From Clostridia bacterium (lineage in GTDB: Bacteria; Bacillota; Clostridia; Christensenellales; SZUA-584), in assembly GCA_018648645.1 (NCBI GenBank), contig JABGQS010000008.1, positions 17,591-81,590 of the forward strand: a stretch of DNA of 64,000 nt. Direction: 5' to 3'. Of the stretch, positions 32,098-41,400 are shown in pieces; within the stretch, counting starts at the first letter, position 1; each line of letters opens with the position of its first letter. The notes beneath the pieces were generated by a model. It ran no database searches. It saw only the letters and a list, made by a program, of their open reading frames with translations, and had not been told where the DNA came from. The position numbers and the translations under genes are program-made.

Positions 32098-32574
32098 ATG
32101 AAAGTGAAAGTTCAGGAGCTTAATAGCGAGAAGTTTGCGCCGTTTGGCTCGTATTTTAATATTTACGATGTGGACACCGGACGCGAAGGGGATTTCTCGT
32201 ATTATCCTGACGAGACGGCTGCGCTTCTTGGCGGCAGCCTTGCGGGATTCAGCGTTTGCGGCATCAACATGAGAGAGATGGTCGTGGACGTTGTAGAGAT
32301 GCACGAGGATACCGAAGAGATTGAGTTTTGCATGACCTGCGATAGTGTGATATTGGTCGGGCAGGAGAGCGGAAAGGTTCCCGTGATGACTAAGTTTGAG
32401 GCGTTTTTGGTGCCGAAGGACACGCTTGTACGGTTTAAGCGCAAGGTGTGGCATTTTGTGCCGTTTCCGCAGCAGGATGTGAGAGCGATGGTGCTGACCG
32501 TGCTGCCGCCGTTTACGTATACCAACGATTCGGTTGTCGTGAATTTACCCGAAACGATTGAAATTGAGCTGTAA
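32098..32574 (+). CDS. Cupin-fold protein resembling ureidoglycolate lyase (AllA-like)
   Basis: 158 residues. The opening KVQELNSEKFAPFGSYFNI matches the N-terminus of AllA-type proteins (L-x-x-E-x-F-x-x-F-G), and the C-terminal FLVPKDTLVRFKRKVWHFVP matches the conserved R-x-x-W-H-x-x-x motif of the same fold. Overall similarity is remote and no allantoin genes are nearby, so a role as a sugar-acid or generic cupin enzyme (DUF4867-like) is as likely. Two PIG-L deacetylase genes follow directly (26-base gap), so they may form one operon. Start ATG 32098 follows GTGAGGA. Confidence 0.65.
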   Translation: MKVKVQELNSEKFAPFGSYFNIYDVDTGREGDFSYYPDETAALLGGSLAGFSVCGINMREMVVDVVEMHEDTEEIEFCMTCDSVILVGQESGKVPVMTKFEAFLVPKDTLVRFKRKVWHFVPFPQQDVRAMVLTVLPPFTYTNDSVVVNLPETIEIEL

Positions 32575-32600
32575 TTGAGGTTACAGATAAGGGAGACAGA

Positions 32601-33323
32601 ATGAGAGTTTTGTTTATTGGCGCGCATCCCGACGATTGTGAGTTTTTCTGTGCGGGAACGCTGGCGAAGTATGCGGCGCGTGGGGATGATATTACGATAG
32701 CGATATCGACCAACGGCAACATCGGGTCTATGCGGCATGAGCGCAAAGAGGATATTGCGGCGATTCGGCACGTCGAAGCGCAGAACGCTTGCGATATTAT
32801 CGGTGCGAAGCTGATTTGGATGGACATTGACGACGAGTACGTGATTGACAGCCGGCAGACGAGAGACATGTTTATTGACGTGGTGCGTAGGGCGCGGCCG
32901 GACGTGATGTTTACGACTTGGAAGATGAAGGATTATAACCCCGACCACGACATAACCGGGTACATGGCGTTTATTGCGCGGATAAATTCGACGATTAAGT
33001 TGATTAAGACGGAGCATCCGCCGACGGAAAAGATACCTGTAATGTTTTATTGCCAGCCAACGGGCGGGGCGAATTTTATACCTGAATATTACGTGGACGT
33101 AACGGAGACTATGGACACTAAGGTGGCTATGTGGATGGCGCATAAATCGCAGAACGAGGAGTGGGCCGATGACATGTTCCACGTTGATATATTGAAGATG
33201 ATGAAAGATAACTGTGCGTATTTTGCAAACCAGACGGGCTCGAGCAGCAAGTACAGCGAAGTGTTTCGGCTGTGCAACACGTTCCCGATTGGCGCAGCAG
33301 AGCCGCATAAGTTGTTACCATAA
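32601..33323 (+). CDS. PIG-L/LmbE-family deacetylase (copy 1)
   Basis: 240 residues. Zinc motif in FIGAHPDDCEFFCAGTL (H-P-D-D plus Glu), second zinc His in DYNPDHDITGYMAF, and a conserved opening and end. The family removes N-acetyl groups from GlcNAc conjugates (MshB, BshB, GlcNAc-PI) and other amides. It is very similar in layout to the next gene. Both copies share DHDITGY and PEY-x-VD-T/I-TE motifs, so they probably arose by tandem duplication. Start ATG 32601 follows AGGGAGAC. Confidence 0.92.
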   Translation: MRVLFIGAHPDDCEFFCAGTLAKYAARGDDITIAISTNGNIGSMRHERKEDIAAIRHVEAQNACDIIGAKLIWMDIDDEYVIDSRQTRDMFIDVVRRARPDVMFTTWKMKDYNPDHDITGYMAFIARINSTIKLIKTEHPPTEKIPVMFYCQPTGGANFIPEYYVDVTETMDTKVAMWMAHKSQNEEWADDMFHVDILKMMKDNCAYFANQTGSSSKYSEVFRLCNTFPIGAAEPHKLLP

Positions 33324-33344
33324 AACAAACAAAGGAGTATGAAT

Positions 33345-34067
33345 ATGAGAGTATTGGCTTTTGGTGCACATCCTGATGATGTTGAGTTCAGATGCGCAGG
33401 AACTTTGAAGAAATATGCGGATCGCGGTGACGAGATATTTATTGCCATTGCAACGAACGGAAACATCGGCTCTTTTAGAATGAGCAAAGAGGAAATCGCG
33501 GAGGTGCGGCACAAGGAAGCGCAGAACGCTGCAGATATGCTGGGCGCGAAGCTGTTTTGGATGGGTGTTGATGACGAGTTTTTGTTTGACACCAAAGAGA
33601 CGCGGCTGATGTTTATCGACGTGGTTAGGCAGGCAAAGCCGGATGTGATATTTGCGCCGCCGTATTATAGAGATTATAACCCCGATCACGACATTACAGG
33701 GTATTTGGCGTTTATCGCGCGAGTTAACGCCAGTATAAAGCTGATTGAGACGGAGCATGAGGCGCATACCAAAGTGCCGCCTATGTTTTTTGCGGCGCCG
33801 TTTGGCATCAGCAATACGTTTACTCCAGAGTATTTTGTGGACATTACGGAGCAGGCGCAGTTTAAGATGGACATGTTTTTGTGCCATGCGAGCCAGCAGG
33901 GTGCTTGGTGCAAGGATGCGTTTGGCGTGAACTATGCCGAGATTATGGATAGAGAGAACAAGGCGCTGGCGGCGACATGCGGAACGCCGGGGGTGGATAG
34001 CGTTGAAGCGTTTATGCTGTGCAAAACGTGGCCGATTATAGCAGGTGCGTATAAGCTTCTTCCTTAG
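33345..34067 (+). CDS. PIG-L/LmbE-family deacetylase (copy 2)
   Basis: 240 residues from ATG 33345 (AAAGGAG 7 bases upstream; ATG 33339 is too close). Zinc motif AFGAHPDDVEFRCAGTLKKY and zinc His in DYNPDHDITGYLAFIAR. The sequence parallels copy 1 along its whole length, including the C-terminal LCKTWPI versus LCNTFPI, but differs at many positions. The two may deacetylate different amides or form a heteromer. It is preceded by copy 1 with a 21-base gap and followed by a hairpin. Confidence 0.92.
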   Translation: MRVLAFGAHPDDVEFRCAGTLKKYADRGDEIFIAIATNGNIGSFRMSKEEIAEVRHKEAQNAADMLGAKLFWMGVDDEFLFDTKETRLMFIDVVRQAKPDVIFAPPYYRDYNPDHDITGYLAFIARVNASIKLIETEHEAHTKVPPMFFAAPFGISNTFTPEYFVDITEQAQFKMDMFLCHASQQGAWCKDAFGVNYAEIMDRENKALAATCGTPGVDSVEAFMLCKTWPIIAGAYKLLP

Positions 34068-34090
34068 TTTTACTTATATAAAATTCGTGC

Positions 34091-34127
34091 CATGTGCCCG
34101 CAGCTAAAAAGTGCGGGCTTTGGCATG
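34091..34127 (+). terminator. Hairpin after the PIG-L pair, weak terminator
   Basis: GCCCGCA (34096-34102) pairs with TGCGGGC (34112-34118) around a 9-base loop, and flanking CATG tetramers can extend it. Only three Ts follow, so termination would be partial. Confidence 0.45.
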
Positions 34128-34147
34128 TCGATATAAAGGAGATGAAA

Positions 34148-34645
34148 ATGAAAAAAATTGAGATTATGGAGACGGTAGCGTTAAGCTCGCCGCATTTGTT
34201 TGGATTGCTGGTGACGCGCAGTGAGGACGGCAGAAGGAACGTGATGGGCGTATCGTGGTTTAGCTTTGCGTCATTAAAACCGGCTAAGATGGTGTTTTGC
34301 CTTGGCAGCAAAGGCTATACGGGCGAGGTTATCGGCAAAACGGGCGTGGCTACGCTGTGCTTGCCGACCGAGCAGATTGAGAAAAAGGCGATGGCGTGCT
34401 GTAAAAGCAGCGGCAGGGATACGGACAAGATAGCTTCGCTGGGGCTGGAGACGATATTGCCGGAGGGGTTTGATGTGCCGGCGATTGTGGGCAGCAGGAT
34501 AGCATGGGCTCTGAAACTTGATCAGACGATGCAGGCGGGGGATCATACAGTTTTTTTGGCCGATATAACGGCAGCAGCGCAGCTTAGCGATGAGCCGAGC
34601 TTGTATGCGTTTGGCGGTTATAGTGAATTGAAGAGCGTAGAGTAG
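34148..34645 (+). CDS. Flavin reductase-like FMN-binding protein
   Basis: 165 residues from ATG 34148, with AAAGGAG 6 bases upstream. It is a split-barrel flavoprotein of the flavin reductase/HpaC-like family (Flavin_Reduct): MGVSWFSFASLKPAKMVFCL is the FMN-binding T/S-x-x-S-F/S-x-x-P-x-x-x-x-x-x-L motif, and VIGKTGVATLCLPTEQIEKK is the dimer/isoalloxazine strand. Such proteins reduce flavin with NAD(P)H or act as small flavoprotein oxidoreductases, common in anaerobes. There is no monooxygenase partner nearby. Confidence 0.85.
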   Translation: MKKIEIMETVALSSPHLFGLLVTRSEDGRRNVMGVSWFSFASLKPAKMVFCLGSKGYTGEVIGKTGVATLCLPTEQIEKKAMACCKSSGRDTDKIASLGLETILPEGFDVPAIVGSRIAWALKLDQTMQAGDHTVFLADITAAAQLSDEPSLYAFGGYSELKSVE

Positions 34646-34687
34646 ACGTCGCGGTTGCGGTAAAGCTGCGAGCGTAAGCAGTTTTCG

Positions 34688-34716
34688 TTGATATTGCTGC
34701 GCAAATGTTGTATAAT
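34688..34716 (+). promoter_or_regulatory. Promoter of the small membrane protein gene
   Basis: TTGATA at 34688-34693, a 17-base spacer, and TATAAT at 34711-34716. It overlaps an in-frame ATG at 34688, which supports the later start at 34754. Confidence 0.8.
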
Positions 34717-34753
34717 TATTGGGACAATAATGATTGCGGAAGGTAGAAGACAG

Positions 34754-35122
34754 ATGAGAAAAACCGAGATGGTATATGGATTGTTTGCAGGGGTATTTGG
34801 CATTGCGCTAGGCGTGTTGTTTTTTCTGGACTTGTTGCCGCATTCGCAGATTGTTCCGTATACGCACAACCCGACTTACGCGATTATCTGCATAGTTGCG
34901 AATGTGGTCGGAATTGTTGGCGCGATTGTTGTTACAAGACGGAACATGATTGGCGCTTTTATTATGGCGGGGGCGATGATAGCCGTGATGGTGTTTGGAT
35001 TCCCATGGCAGTCGATATCGGCGGTACCGATGACAATAAGCGTGGTTTTGGCGATGGCGCCAGTAAAAGCACACGCGGAAGAAGAGTATGAGATAGCAAA
35101 CAACAATGCAAAAACAGAGTAG
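34754..35122 (+). CDS. Small integral membrane protein, unknown function
   Basis: 122 residues from ATG 34754, chosen because the promoter overlaps the upstream ATG. Three to four membrane segments: about 7-27 (MVYGLFAGVFGIALGVLFFL), 44-65, 70-86 and 90-105. A short acidic C-terminus follows. I see no catalytic motifs and do not recognise the family. It is monocistronic, with a promoter before it and a terminator after it. It could be a general DUF-type membrane protein. Confidence 0.7.
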   Translation: MRKTEMVYGLFAGVFGIALGVLFFLDLLPHSQIVPYTHNPTYAIICIVANVVGIVGAIVVTRRNMIGAFIMAGAMIAVMVFGFPWQSISAVPMTISVVLAMAPVKAHAEEEYEIANNNAKTE

Positions 35123-35141
35123 CTGATAAGATAGATTTTTA

Positions 35142-35177
35142 AGGCGACACAGATGTTACGGGAGTGTTGCCTTTTTG
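35142..35177 (+). terminator. Terminator after the small membrane protein gene
   Basis: AGGCGACAC pairs with GTGTTGCCT (one G-U pair) around AGATGTTACGGGA and is followed by T5. Confidence 0.8.
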
Positions 35178-35288
35178 TTTACAAATTATTAATATTCAAA
35201 TTGATCAAATGGGTGTATAATACTAGTGACGAATGCTCTAAGTAAAAAACGCTATTATAATTTTAAGTAAATCTAAAGGAGATTCGTC

Positions 35289-36275
35289 ATGATTTTAATA
35301 ACAGGTGCAGGCGGCCATATCGGCAACGTGCTGGTCAAGCATCTCTATCGCAAGGGGCATAGGGATTTAAGACTGTTTGTGCAACCCAAAGAAGATATTT
35401 CATATATTGAGAAGTATGCGAGCGAAGTAATCAGAGGAGACATTCGCGATTCTTTTGCTGTGTCCGCTGCTGTGAGAGGCTGCGATAACGTGTTTCACTT
35501 GGCAGGGCTCGTCCAGATTTCGGGTGTGAACAAAAAGCTCGTTATGGACGTGAACGTAGGCGGCACGATTAACGTGATTAACGCGTGCCTTGAGAAGAAA
35601 GTGGATAGGCTGCTTCATGTGTCAAGCGTGCACGCACTCAAAGAACCCGAGGTCGGGCAGATCGACGAGACGCTCGATTCGGACATCAGCCACTTAAACG
35701 GCGCGTATGCGCAAAGCAAGGCGATGGCGACTATCGAGGTTATGAACGCGATTCAAAAGGGACTGAACGCGGTGATCGTGTTTCCGTCCGGCGTGATTGG
35801 ACCGTATGACTTTAGGAGCAGCTACACCGGCAGCGCGATTAAAGGATATATCAGCGCGAGCAAGACGCAGTATTACTTTGACGGCAAGTACGATTTTGTT
35901 GATGTGCGAGACGTTGTTGACGGAATATACCGCGCGTGGAAAGCCGGCGAAAAGGGTCAGGGCTATATTATCTCGGGCAGCATTTCTAGCCTGGAGGAGA
36001 TTATCGAAGCGGTGGAGGACACCACAGGCAATACGGTTAAGCGCAAAAGAGTGCCTGCGTTCTTGGTGAGAGTAGCGGCGTTCTTTGCACCGATATACTA
36101 TAAGATTGCGCGCAAAAAGCCTGTGCTGTCGAAGTACTCGATTGACGTGCTGATGGGCAATGCGAATATATCGAGCTTTAAAGCGGAAAGCAAGCTTGGG
36201 TATAGGGCGAGGCCGCTTATCAAAACGATACGCGATATGGTGAGGTGGCACAAAGCCGCGAAGATACATAGCTAA
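35289..36275 (+). CDS. Extended SDR, NAD-dependent epimerase/dehydratase
   Basis: 328 residues. The Rossmann motif is MILITGAGGHIGNVLVKHLY (G-x-x-G-x-x-G), followed by VIRGDIRDSFAVSAAVRGCD, VFHLAGLVQISG and the catalytic YxxxK in LNGAYAQSKAMATIE with the Ser in LHVSSVHALKE. The layout matches dihydroflavonol-reductase-like and sugar-nucleotide epimerase proteins, with a C-terminal region 250-320 (FLVRVAAFFAPIYYKIARKK) that may bind the membrane. Substrate unknown; a nucleotide-sugar or hopanoid/sterol-type ketone are both possible. Start ATG 35289 follows AAAGGAG. It is monocistronic. Confidence 0.85.
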   Translation: MILITGAGGHIGNVLVKHLYRKGHRDLRLFVQPKEDISYIEKYASEVIRGDIRDSFAVSAAVRGCDNVFHLAGLVQISGVNKKLVMDVNVGGTINVINACLEKKVDRLLHVSSVHALKEPEVGQIDETLDSDISHLNGAYAQSKAMATIEVMNAIQKGLNAVIVFPSGVIGPYDFRSSYTGSAIKGYISASKTQYYFDGKYDFVDVRDVVDGIYRAWKAGEKGQGYIISGSISSLEEIIEAVEDTTGNTVKRKRVPAFLVRVAAFFAPIYYKIARKKPVLSKYSIDVLMGNANISSFKAESKLGYRARPLIKTIRDMVRWHKAAKIHS

Positions 36276-36289
36276 CGAGTAATAACAAT

Positions 36290-36320
36290 AGGGCGGTGCG
36301 AGAATGCATCGTCCTTTTTT
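36290..36320 (+). terminator. Terminator after the SDR gene
   Basis: AGGGCGGTGC pairs with GCATCGTCCT (G-U pairs allowed) around GAGAAT and is followed by T6. Confidence 0.8.
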
Positions 36321-36360
36321 GTGCAGAAAAACGGGAGGGTAATGCGTTCTGCGAGCAGGT

Positions 36361-36500
36361 GGGGAGCGTCCTTCGGACAGGAGGTGAGGCTTACTGCACA
36401 CAATAATGGGAGCGTCCTTCGGACAGGAAGTGGTAAATAATGGAAGTAGGCAGCGGGAGAAGAAAAGACCCTTCGACTGCGCTTTGCTCCGCTCAGGGTG
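36361..36500. repeat. Short dispersed repeats between the SDR and radical SAM genes
   Basis: A 21-base unit (GGGAGCGTCCTTCGGACAGGA) occurs twice, at 36362-36382 and 36408-36428; each has the small palindrome GTCCTTCGGAC. At 36469-36500 a REP-like palindrome follows (CCCTTCGACTGCGC...GCTCAGGGTGAC). No gene is supported here. Confidence 0.6.
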
Positions 36501-36515
36501 ACACGGGGCGCATTG

Positions 36516-36544
36516 TTGCAACAGAACGAAAATTCGTGTATAAT
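36516..36544 (+). promoter_or_regulatory. Promoter of the radical SAM gene
   Basis: TTGCAA at 36516-36521, a 17-base spacer, and TATAAT at 36539-36544. It places the transcript start after the upstream in-frame codons and so supports ATG 36569. Confidence 0.75.
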
Positions 36545-36568
36545 TGGGGCGAAGGCAGGGCGTGGATT

Positions 36569-37456
36569 ATGGAGTATGTCAGCGCGAAAAATATCGTTTC
36601 GGGGTATGCGGAGAACACGCAATGGTTTGGTGCGAACTATAACATGAACATATACCGCGGGTGCTGCCACGGGTGTATTTATTGCGACAGCCGAAGCGAG
36701 TGTTATGGTGTTGAGGATTTTGACACGGTGCGTGCGAAGACTAACGCGCTTGGAATTATCGAGCGGAATTTGCGCAGCAAACGCAAAAAGGGCGTTGTCG
36801 GTATGGGCGCAATGAGCGATCCGTATAACCCGTTTGAGTATGAGCATAAGCTGACTCGGGGTGCGCTGAAGCTGATTGACCGATATGGGTTTGGCGCGGC
36901 GCTTGCAACAAAAAGCGATTTGGTTGTGCGCGATATCGATGTTTTGCAGGCAATTGCGAAAATTTCGCCGGTGATTGTCAAAATGACGGTTACGACGAGC
37001 GATGATAAATTGAGCCGAATCGTTGAGCCGCATGTGTGTGCGTCGTCTCGGCGGTTTGCTGCCATCAAAAGGCTGAATGATGCAGGCGTTTACGCGGGGG
37101 TGTTGATGATGCCGATATTGCCGTTTATTGAAGACAACGAGCGCAACATACTTGGCATTGTGCGCGCGGCAAGCGCGAGCGGGGCGCAGTTTATATTCGG
37201 CGCGTTTGGCATGACGCTGCGCACGAACCAACGTGATTGGTATTATGATAAATTGGATGTGCACTTCCCGGGGTTGAAGAAGAAGTATATTAGAACGTAT
37301 GGGGATAAGTATAGCTGCGGTGTGCCGCACCATCGCAGACTAAAGCATGTGTTTGAGACAGAGTGTAGGAAGCTGGGGATTCGCACGGATATGGCGGATA
37401 TTATTGATGGGTATAAAGGGAAGTATGAGGTTGAGCAGATGAGGTTTGATGTGTAG
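36569..37456 (+). CDS. Radical SAM protein related to the spore photoproduct lyase-like family
   Basis: 295 residues from ATG 36569, supported by the promoter 25 bases upstream. Radical SAM cluster motif in YRGCCHGCIYCDSRSECYG (C-x-x-x-C-x-x-C), then GVVGMGAMSDPYNPFE, which matches the conserved SAM-binding G-x-x-T/S-D-P-Y-x-P region, and ALATKSDLVVRDIDVL. This is the SPL-family/Rv2578c-like group, typical of many Firmicutes, whose reaction is unknown apart from true SplB. Real SplB is larger in its DNA-binding region. Its 3' end is duplicated downstream at 37985-38065. Confidence 0.85.
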   Translation: MEYVSAKNIVSGYAENTQWFGANYNMNIYRGCCHGCIYCDSRSECYGVEDFDTVRAKTNALGIIERNLRSKRKKGVVGMGAMSDPYNPFEYEHKLTRGALKLIDRYGFGAALATKSDLVVRDIDVLQAIAKISPVIVKMTVTTSDDKLSRIVEPHVCASSRRFAAIKRLNDAGVYAGVLMMPILPFIEDNERNILGIVRAASASGAQFIFGAFGMTLRTNQRDWYYDKLDVHFPGLKKKYIRTYGDKYSCGVPHHRRLKHVFETECRKLGIRTDMADIIDGYKGKYEVEQMRFDV

Positions 37457-37509
37457 AGGGGAGAAATCTTGTCGTTTAATAATTTCTAAGTATATGTCTT
37501 TTTGAATAA

Positions 37510-37821
37510 TTAGCTTGGTGTTACTGCAAGGATTCCATAAAGTGCGACCAAAAACCCGATTAGTATAGAAATGAATACGAGCATGGAACGTGATTTGTTT
37601 TTTATGACTGCGATTATGCCAATTATAAAAGAAAGCACACCTGCAAACCATGCACATATCATTGGGATAGTAAGCGTAAGATTACTAAAAAAAGTTTCGC
37701 CGCCTTTTTGATTAAAAACGTTGATTAGTAAAAAGAATAAAACTACCAATAACACCGAGAAAATAAGAAGAGCAACAGACCATATACCGAGTTTTGATTT
37801 TGGCAAAACACTGATTTTCAT
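37510..37821 (-). CDS. Small membrane protein, AT-rich
   Basis: 103 residues from the ATG at 37821, with GGAGGTG upstream on the minus strand; a longer frame start at 37881 lacks a ribosome site. Three membrane segments: about 10-33 (GIWSVALLIFSVLLVVLFFL), 50-72 and 81-100. No family recognised. It resembles DUF4190-like small membrane proteins, but the match is weak. Base composition is more AT-rich than the neighbours and it sits in the segment between a gene end and its duplicated remnant. Confidence 0.65.
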   Translation of the reverse strand: MKISVLPKSKLGIWSVALLIFSVLLVVLFFLLINVFNQKGGETFFSNLTLTIPMICAWFAGVLSFIIGIIAVIKNKSRSMLVFISILIGFLVALYGILAVTPS

Positions 37822-37916
37822 AGAGGACACCTCCAGCAAATCATTATACTTAATTATAAACCTAAACTTAAAGAATAGCAACTCAACTATTTAGTTTTGG
37901 GTTAGTGTTTAAATAA

Positions 37917-37962
37917 AAACACCTCTATTGCATTTGCTGACAATGGAAGGTGCTTTTTTGTA
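37917..37962. terminator. Hairpin terminator in the AT-rich patch
   Basis: CACCTCTATTG pairs with CAATGGAAGGTG (small mismatches) with T6 after it on the plus strand. On the minus strand it lies between the 38076-38411 gene and the small membrane protein gene and also has a T run, so it may serve both. Confidence 0.55.
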
Positions 37963-37984
37963 TGGGCTAATTTACAATTAGAAT

Positions 37985-38065
37985 GGGATTAGGACGGATA
38001 TGGAGAGTATTATTGATGGGTATAAGGGGCGGTATAAGGTGGAGCAGATAGGGTTTGATGTTTGA
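37985..38065 (+). pseudogene. Duplicated 3' end of an SPL-like radical SAM gene
   Basis: Translation in one frame gives GIRTDMESIIDGYKGRYKVE plus QIGFDV and a stop, which matches the last 26 residues of the radical SAM protein at 36569-37456 (GIRTDMADIIDGYKGKYEVE, QMRFDV) at about 20 of 26 positions. There is no upstream coding sequence of the same family, so this is a remnant of a second copy. Confidence 0.85.
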
Positions 38066-38075
38066 GGTAGTGGGG

Positions 38076-38411
38076 CTAATTAACAACTATCGTCGCTCCA
38101 GAAATCATGTGTACACTAAATGCTTCCGGTCCAGCCCAATCCTGATCTAAGAGTGAAATGACCAGCTTGCGTTTTCTCCCGAATTTCATAGTTAGATGTT
38201 TCTTATCCTTATACACGATTTTTACTATTTTCTTTCCGATATACTCTGAGCAAAAGTCTGCTTCAAAAAGATGACTATTGTTTTTCACGCAATGGTATAA
38301 GGGGTTGTAGCAATTAACTCCACCGATATCCAGCTCAATTTGCCAATAATCATGCGTCTTTACAATTTTCTTAATTTCTGCACCGATTAAATTCCTTAAC
38401 GTATTTCGCAT
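38076..38411 (-). CDS. Hypothetical protein, no recognised family
   Basis: 111 residues, no signal peptide or membrane segment. The sequence is rich in Lys, Ile and Val and looks like a small alpha/beta or all-beta protein, with two Cys in GGVNCYNPLYHCVK and one in FEADFCSEYIG. I cannot assign it. Codon use is more AT-rich than flanking genes, in line with an acquired segment. It lies immediately downstream of the radical SAM remnant and upstream of the convergent-side activase gene (33-base gap on the same strand). Confidence 0.6.
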   Translation of the reverse strand: MRNTLRNLIGAEIKKIVKTHDYWQIELDIGGVNCYNPLYHCVKNNSHLFEADFCSEYIGKKIVKIVYKDKKHLTMKFGRKRKLVISLLDQDWAGPEAFSVHMISGATIVVN

Positions 38412-38444
38412 TTTACTTTGAACCTCATTAATTACTATTTCTTA

Positions 38445-41400
38445 CTAATTCGCAATCTGATCCTTGGCGAGCGAGAGCATCAGCTTGATGCGGTTGAGCT
38501 GGTTGACTTCGCTGGCACCGGGGTCGTAGTCGATGGCGACGATGTTGGCGTTTTTGTATTTGGCACGAAGCGGCTGGATTACGCCTTTGCCGAATATGTG
38601 GTTGGGCAGGCACGCAAAGGGCTGTGCACAAACAACGCCGTCTGCACCTTCTTTGATGAGCTCTGCCATCTCGCCGGTGAGGAACCAGCCTTCGCCCGTT
38701 TGGTTGCCGATGGACAAAAACTCTGCCGCTGAATCGGCTTTGTGCGATATTGGGCTTGGCGAATAGAAGCGCTCAGATTTGTCGAGGGCTTTCTTCATCA
38801 GATGGCGCGAGCGCTCGATTATCGCAACGGCGATGTTGCCGATGGTCGCGAAGATTTTTGCTTTGCCGAGCTGCTCGGACTTGAAGTTGGTGTTGTAGGC
38901 GCAATACAGCAGGAAGTCCATCAAATCGGGAACTTTGACCTCTGCGCCTTCCTCCTCGAGCACCTTGACGATTTGGTTGTTGGCGGTCGGGTGGTATTTG
39001 ACGAGAATCTCGCCGACCACGCCGATGACCGGTTTGCGGATGTCGCGGATGGGCATGGTGTCAAATTCCTCGACCATTTCGTTTATGATGCGCTTGTATT
39101 TGCGGCGACCTAAGTGCTGCACGTTTTCTGTCACGATCTCGCGCCACTTCTGGTACGCTTTCTCGACATCGCCCTCGTTAAGCTCGTAAGGACGGATAGC
39201 CAGCGTGAGGCGGTTAAGAAGATCGCCATAGACGATTGCGCGCAAGGCGTGGCGGATAAACTTGATTGTGTATTTGAAACCGGGGTGTTTCTCCAGCCCG
39301 GCTGCGTTCAATGAGATAACCGGTATGTTGTCGTACCCTGCGTCGGTTAGCGCTTTACGGATGATGCCGATGTAATTGCTGGCACGGCACCCGCCGCCTG
39401 TTTGCGAGATGATGCAAGCGAGTCGGGTGATGTCGTATTTGCCCGACTTGATGGCTTCGATAAGCTGACCTGTGACCAAAATGGTCGGGTAGCAAGCGTC
39501 GTTGTTGACGTATTTAAGCCCTTCTTCGACAGCGTTTCTGTCAACCGAGGGAAGCACTTCGAGCGTATAGCCCGCCGCTTTGAACGCAGGCTTTAGAAAG
39601 TCGAAGTGTATCGGCGACATTTGCGGTGAGAGGATGGTGTACTCGCTCTTCATGTCTTTCTCGAACAGGACTTTCGTATAGCCTGTCACTTTTTCCTTGA
39701 TCGCTTCGGTGATGCGCTTACCTTTTTTGTCGCGCTCTGCCATGGCGGCGGCGAGAGAGCGCAGGCGAATCTTGATTGCGCCCGTGTTACTGATTTCGTC
39801 GATTTTGATGAGCGTGAAGATTTTGTCGTGCGCTTGTAAAATCTCGCTGGTTTGGTCGGTGACGACTGCATCGAGTCCGCAGCCGAACGAGTTTAGCTGA
39901 ACGAGCTCGAGCCCGTCCGTGACGCCGACGAGATATGCCGACGAGTATATGCGCGTGTGGTACATCCATTGGTCGAGCACGCGAAGCGGTTTGTATTCGC
40001 CAAGGTGTGCGACGCTCTGCTCTGTCAGCACAGCGAAGCCAAGCGACGTGATTATGGAGCTGATGCCGTGATTGATTTCGGGGTCTACGTGGTATGGACG
40101 ACCGCCGAGAACGATAGCTTTCATTTCGCCGGCTTTGACTTTGGCGACGATTTTCTCGCCCTGTTTGCGCAAGTCGTGCTGGAAGGCGGATTTCTCGTGC
40201 CACGCAGCTTTTGCGGCTGCTTTGATTTCGTTTTTTGGTATGTCGGGGAACTCTTGCACAAGACGCGCGGTCAGCCGTTTGATGGTGTCCATCGGCAAAA
40301 ACGGCATCAGGAAATCCACGCCGTTCTCTTTGATTTCCGGCATGTTGTTTTTGATGTTCTCGGGATATGACGTGACTATTGGGCAGTTGAAGTTGTTTGC
40401 TGCCTGTTTCTCTTCCTTTTTCTCGTACGGAATGCACGGGAAGAAAATCGTTTTGACATCCGCGTCAATTAACTTTCGGATAGCGCCGTGCGCCAGCTTT
40501 GCCGGATAGCACAGAGACTCGCTCGGTATGCTCTCGATGCCTGCGCTGTAGACTTTGCGCGAGGAGCGAGGAGACAGAACAACTTCGTATTTAAGCTCCG
40601 TAAAGAACGTGTGCCAGAACGGATAGTTTTCGTATATTCCGAGCACGCGGGGGATGCCCATTTGTCCGCGTGATGCTTCATTGGTCGGTAGCGAATCGTA
40701 CGCGAATGTGCGCTCGTATGTGTATTCGTACATGTCGGGCAGAGTGTTTTTGGCGTGGTCTGCACCTAGGCCGCGTTCGCAGCGATTGCCGGAGATAAAC
40801 TTGCGCCCGTCACCGAATCGGTTGACCGTGAGGCGGCAGTTGTTCTCGCACGCCTTGCAACGTGTGAACTTTTGCGTGATGTCCATCGAGGCTAGCACGT
40901 CTTTCGATATGATGGAAGAGACCGAGTCGGTCTCACATCTGTCGCGCGCAATCAATGCAGAACCAAAAGCGCCCATGAGCCCTGCGATGTTTGGGCGTGT
41001 GACCTGTCTGCCTGTCAGCAGTTCAAAGGAACGAAGCACGGCATCGTTCAAAAATGTGCCGCCTTGCACTACCACGTTTTTACCGAGGTCGTCTGCGGTT
41101 TTTAGCTTGATGACTTTGTAGAGCGCGTTTTTGACCACTGAATAGGAAAGCCCTGCAGAAATGCCACCGAGCGTTGCGCCTTCTTTTTGAGCTTGGCGCA
41201 CTTTGCTGTTCATGAACACTGTGCATCGGCTCCCTAGATCCATAGGCTGGGGTGCGAAAAGCGCTTGCTGCGCAAAGTTTTCGATGGTGCTTTCGAGCGA
41301 AGCTGCGAATGTCTCGAGAAAAGAGCCGCAGCCGCTGCTGCACGCTTCGTTGAGGATAACCTCGTCGATAACGCCGTCTTTGATGCGCATGCACTTCATG

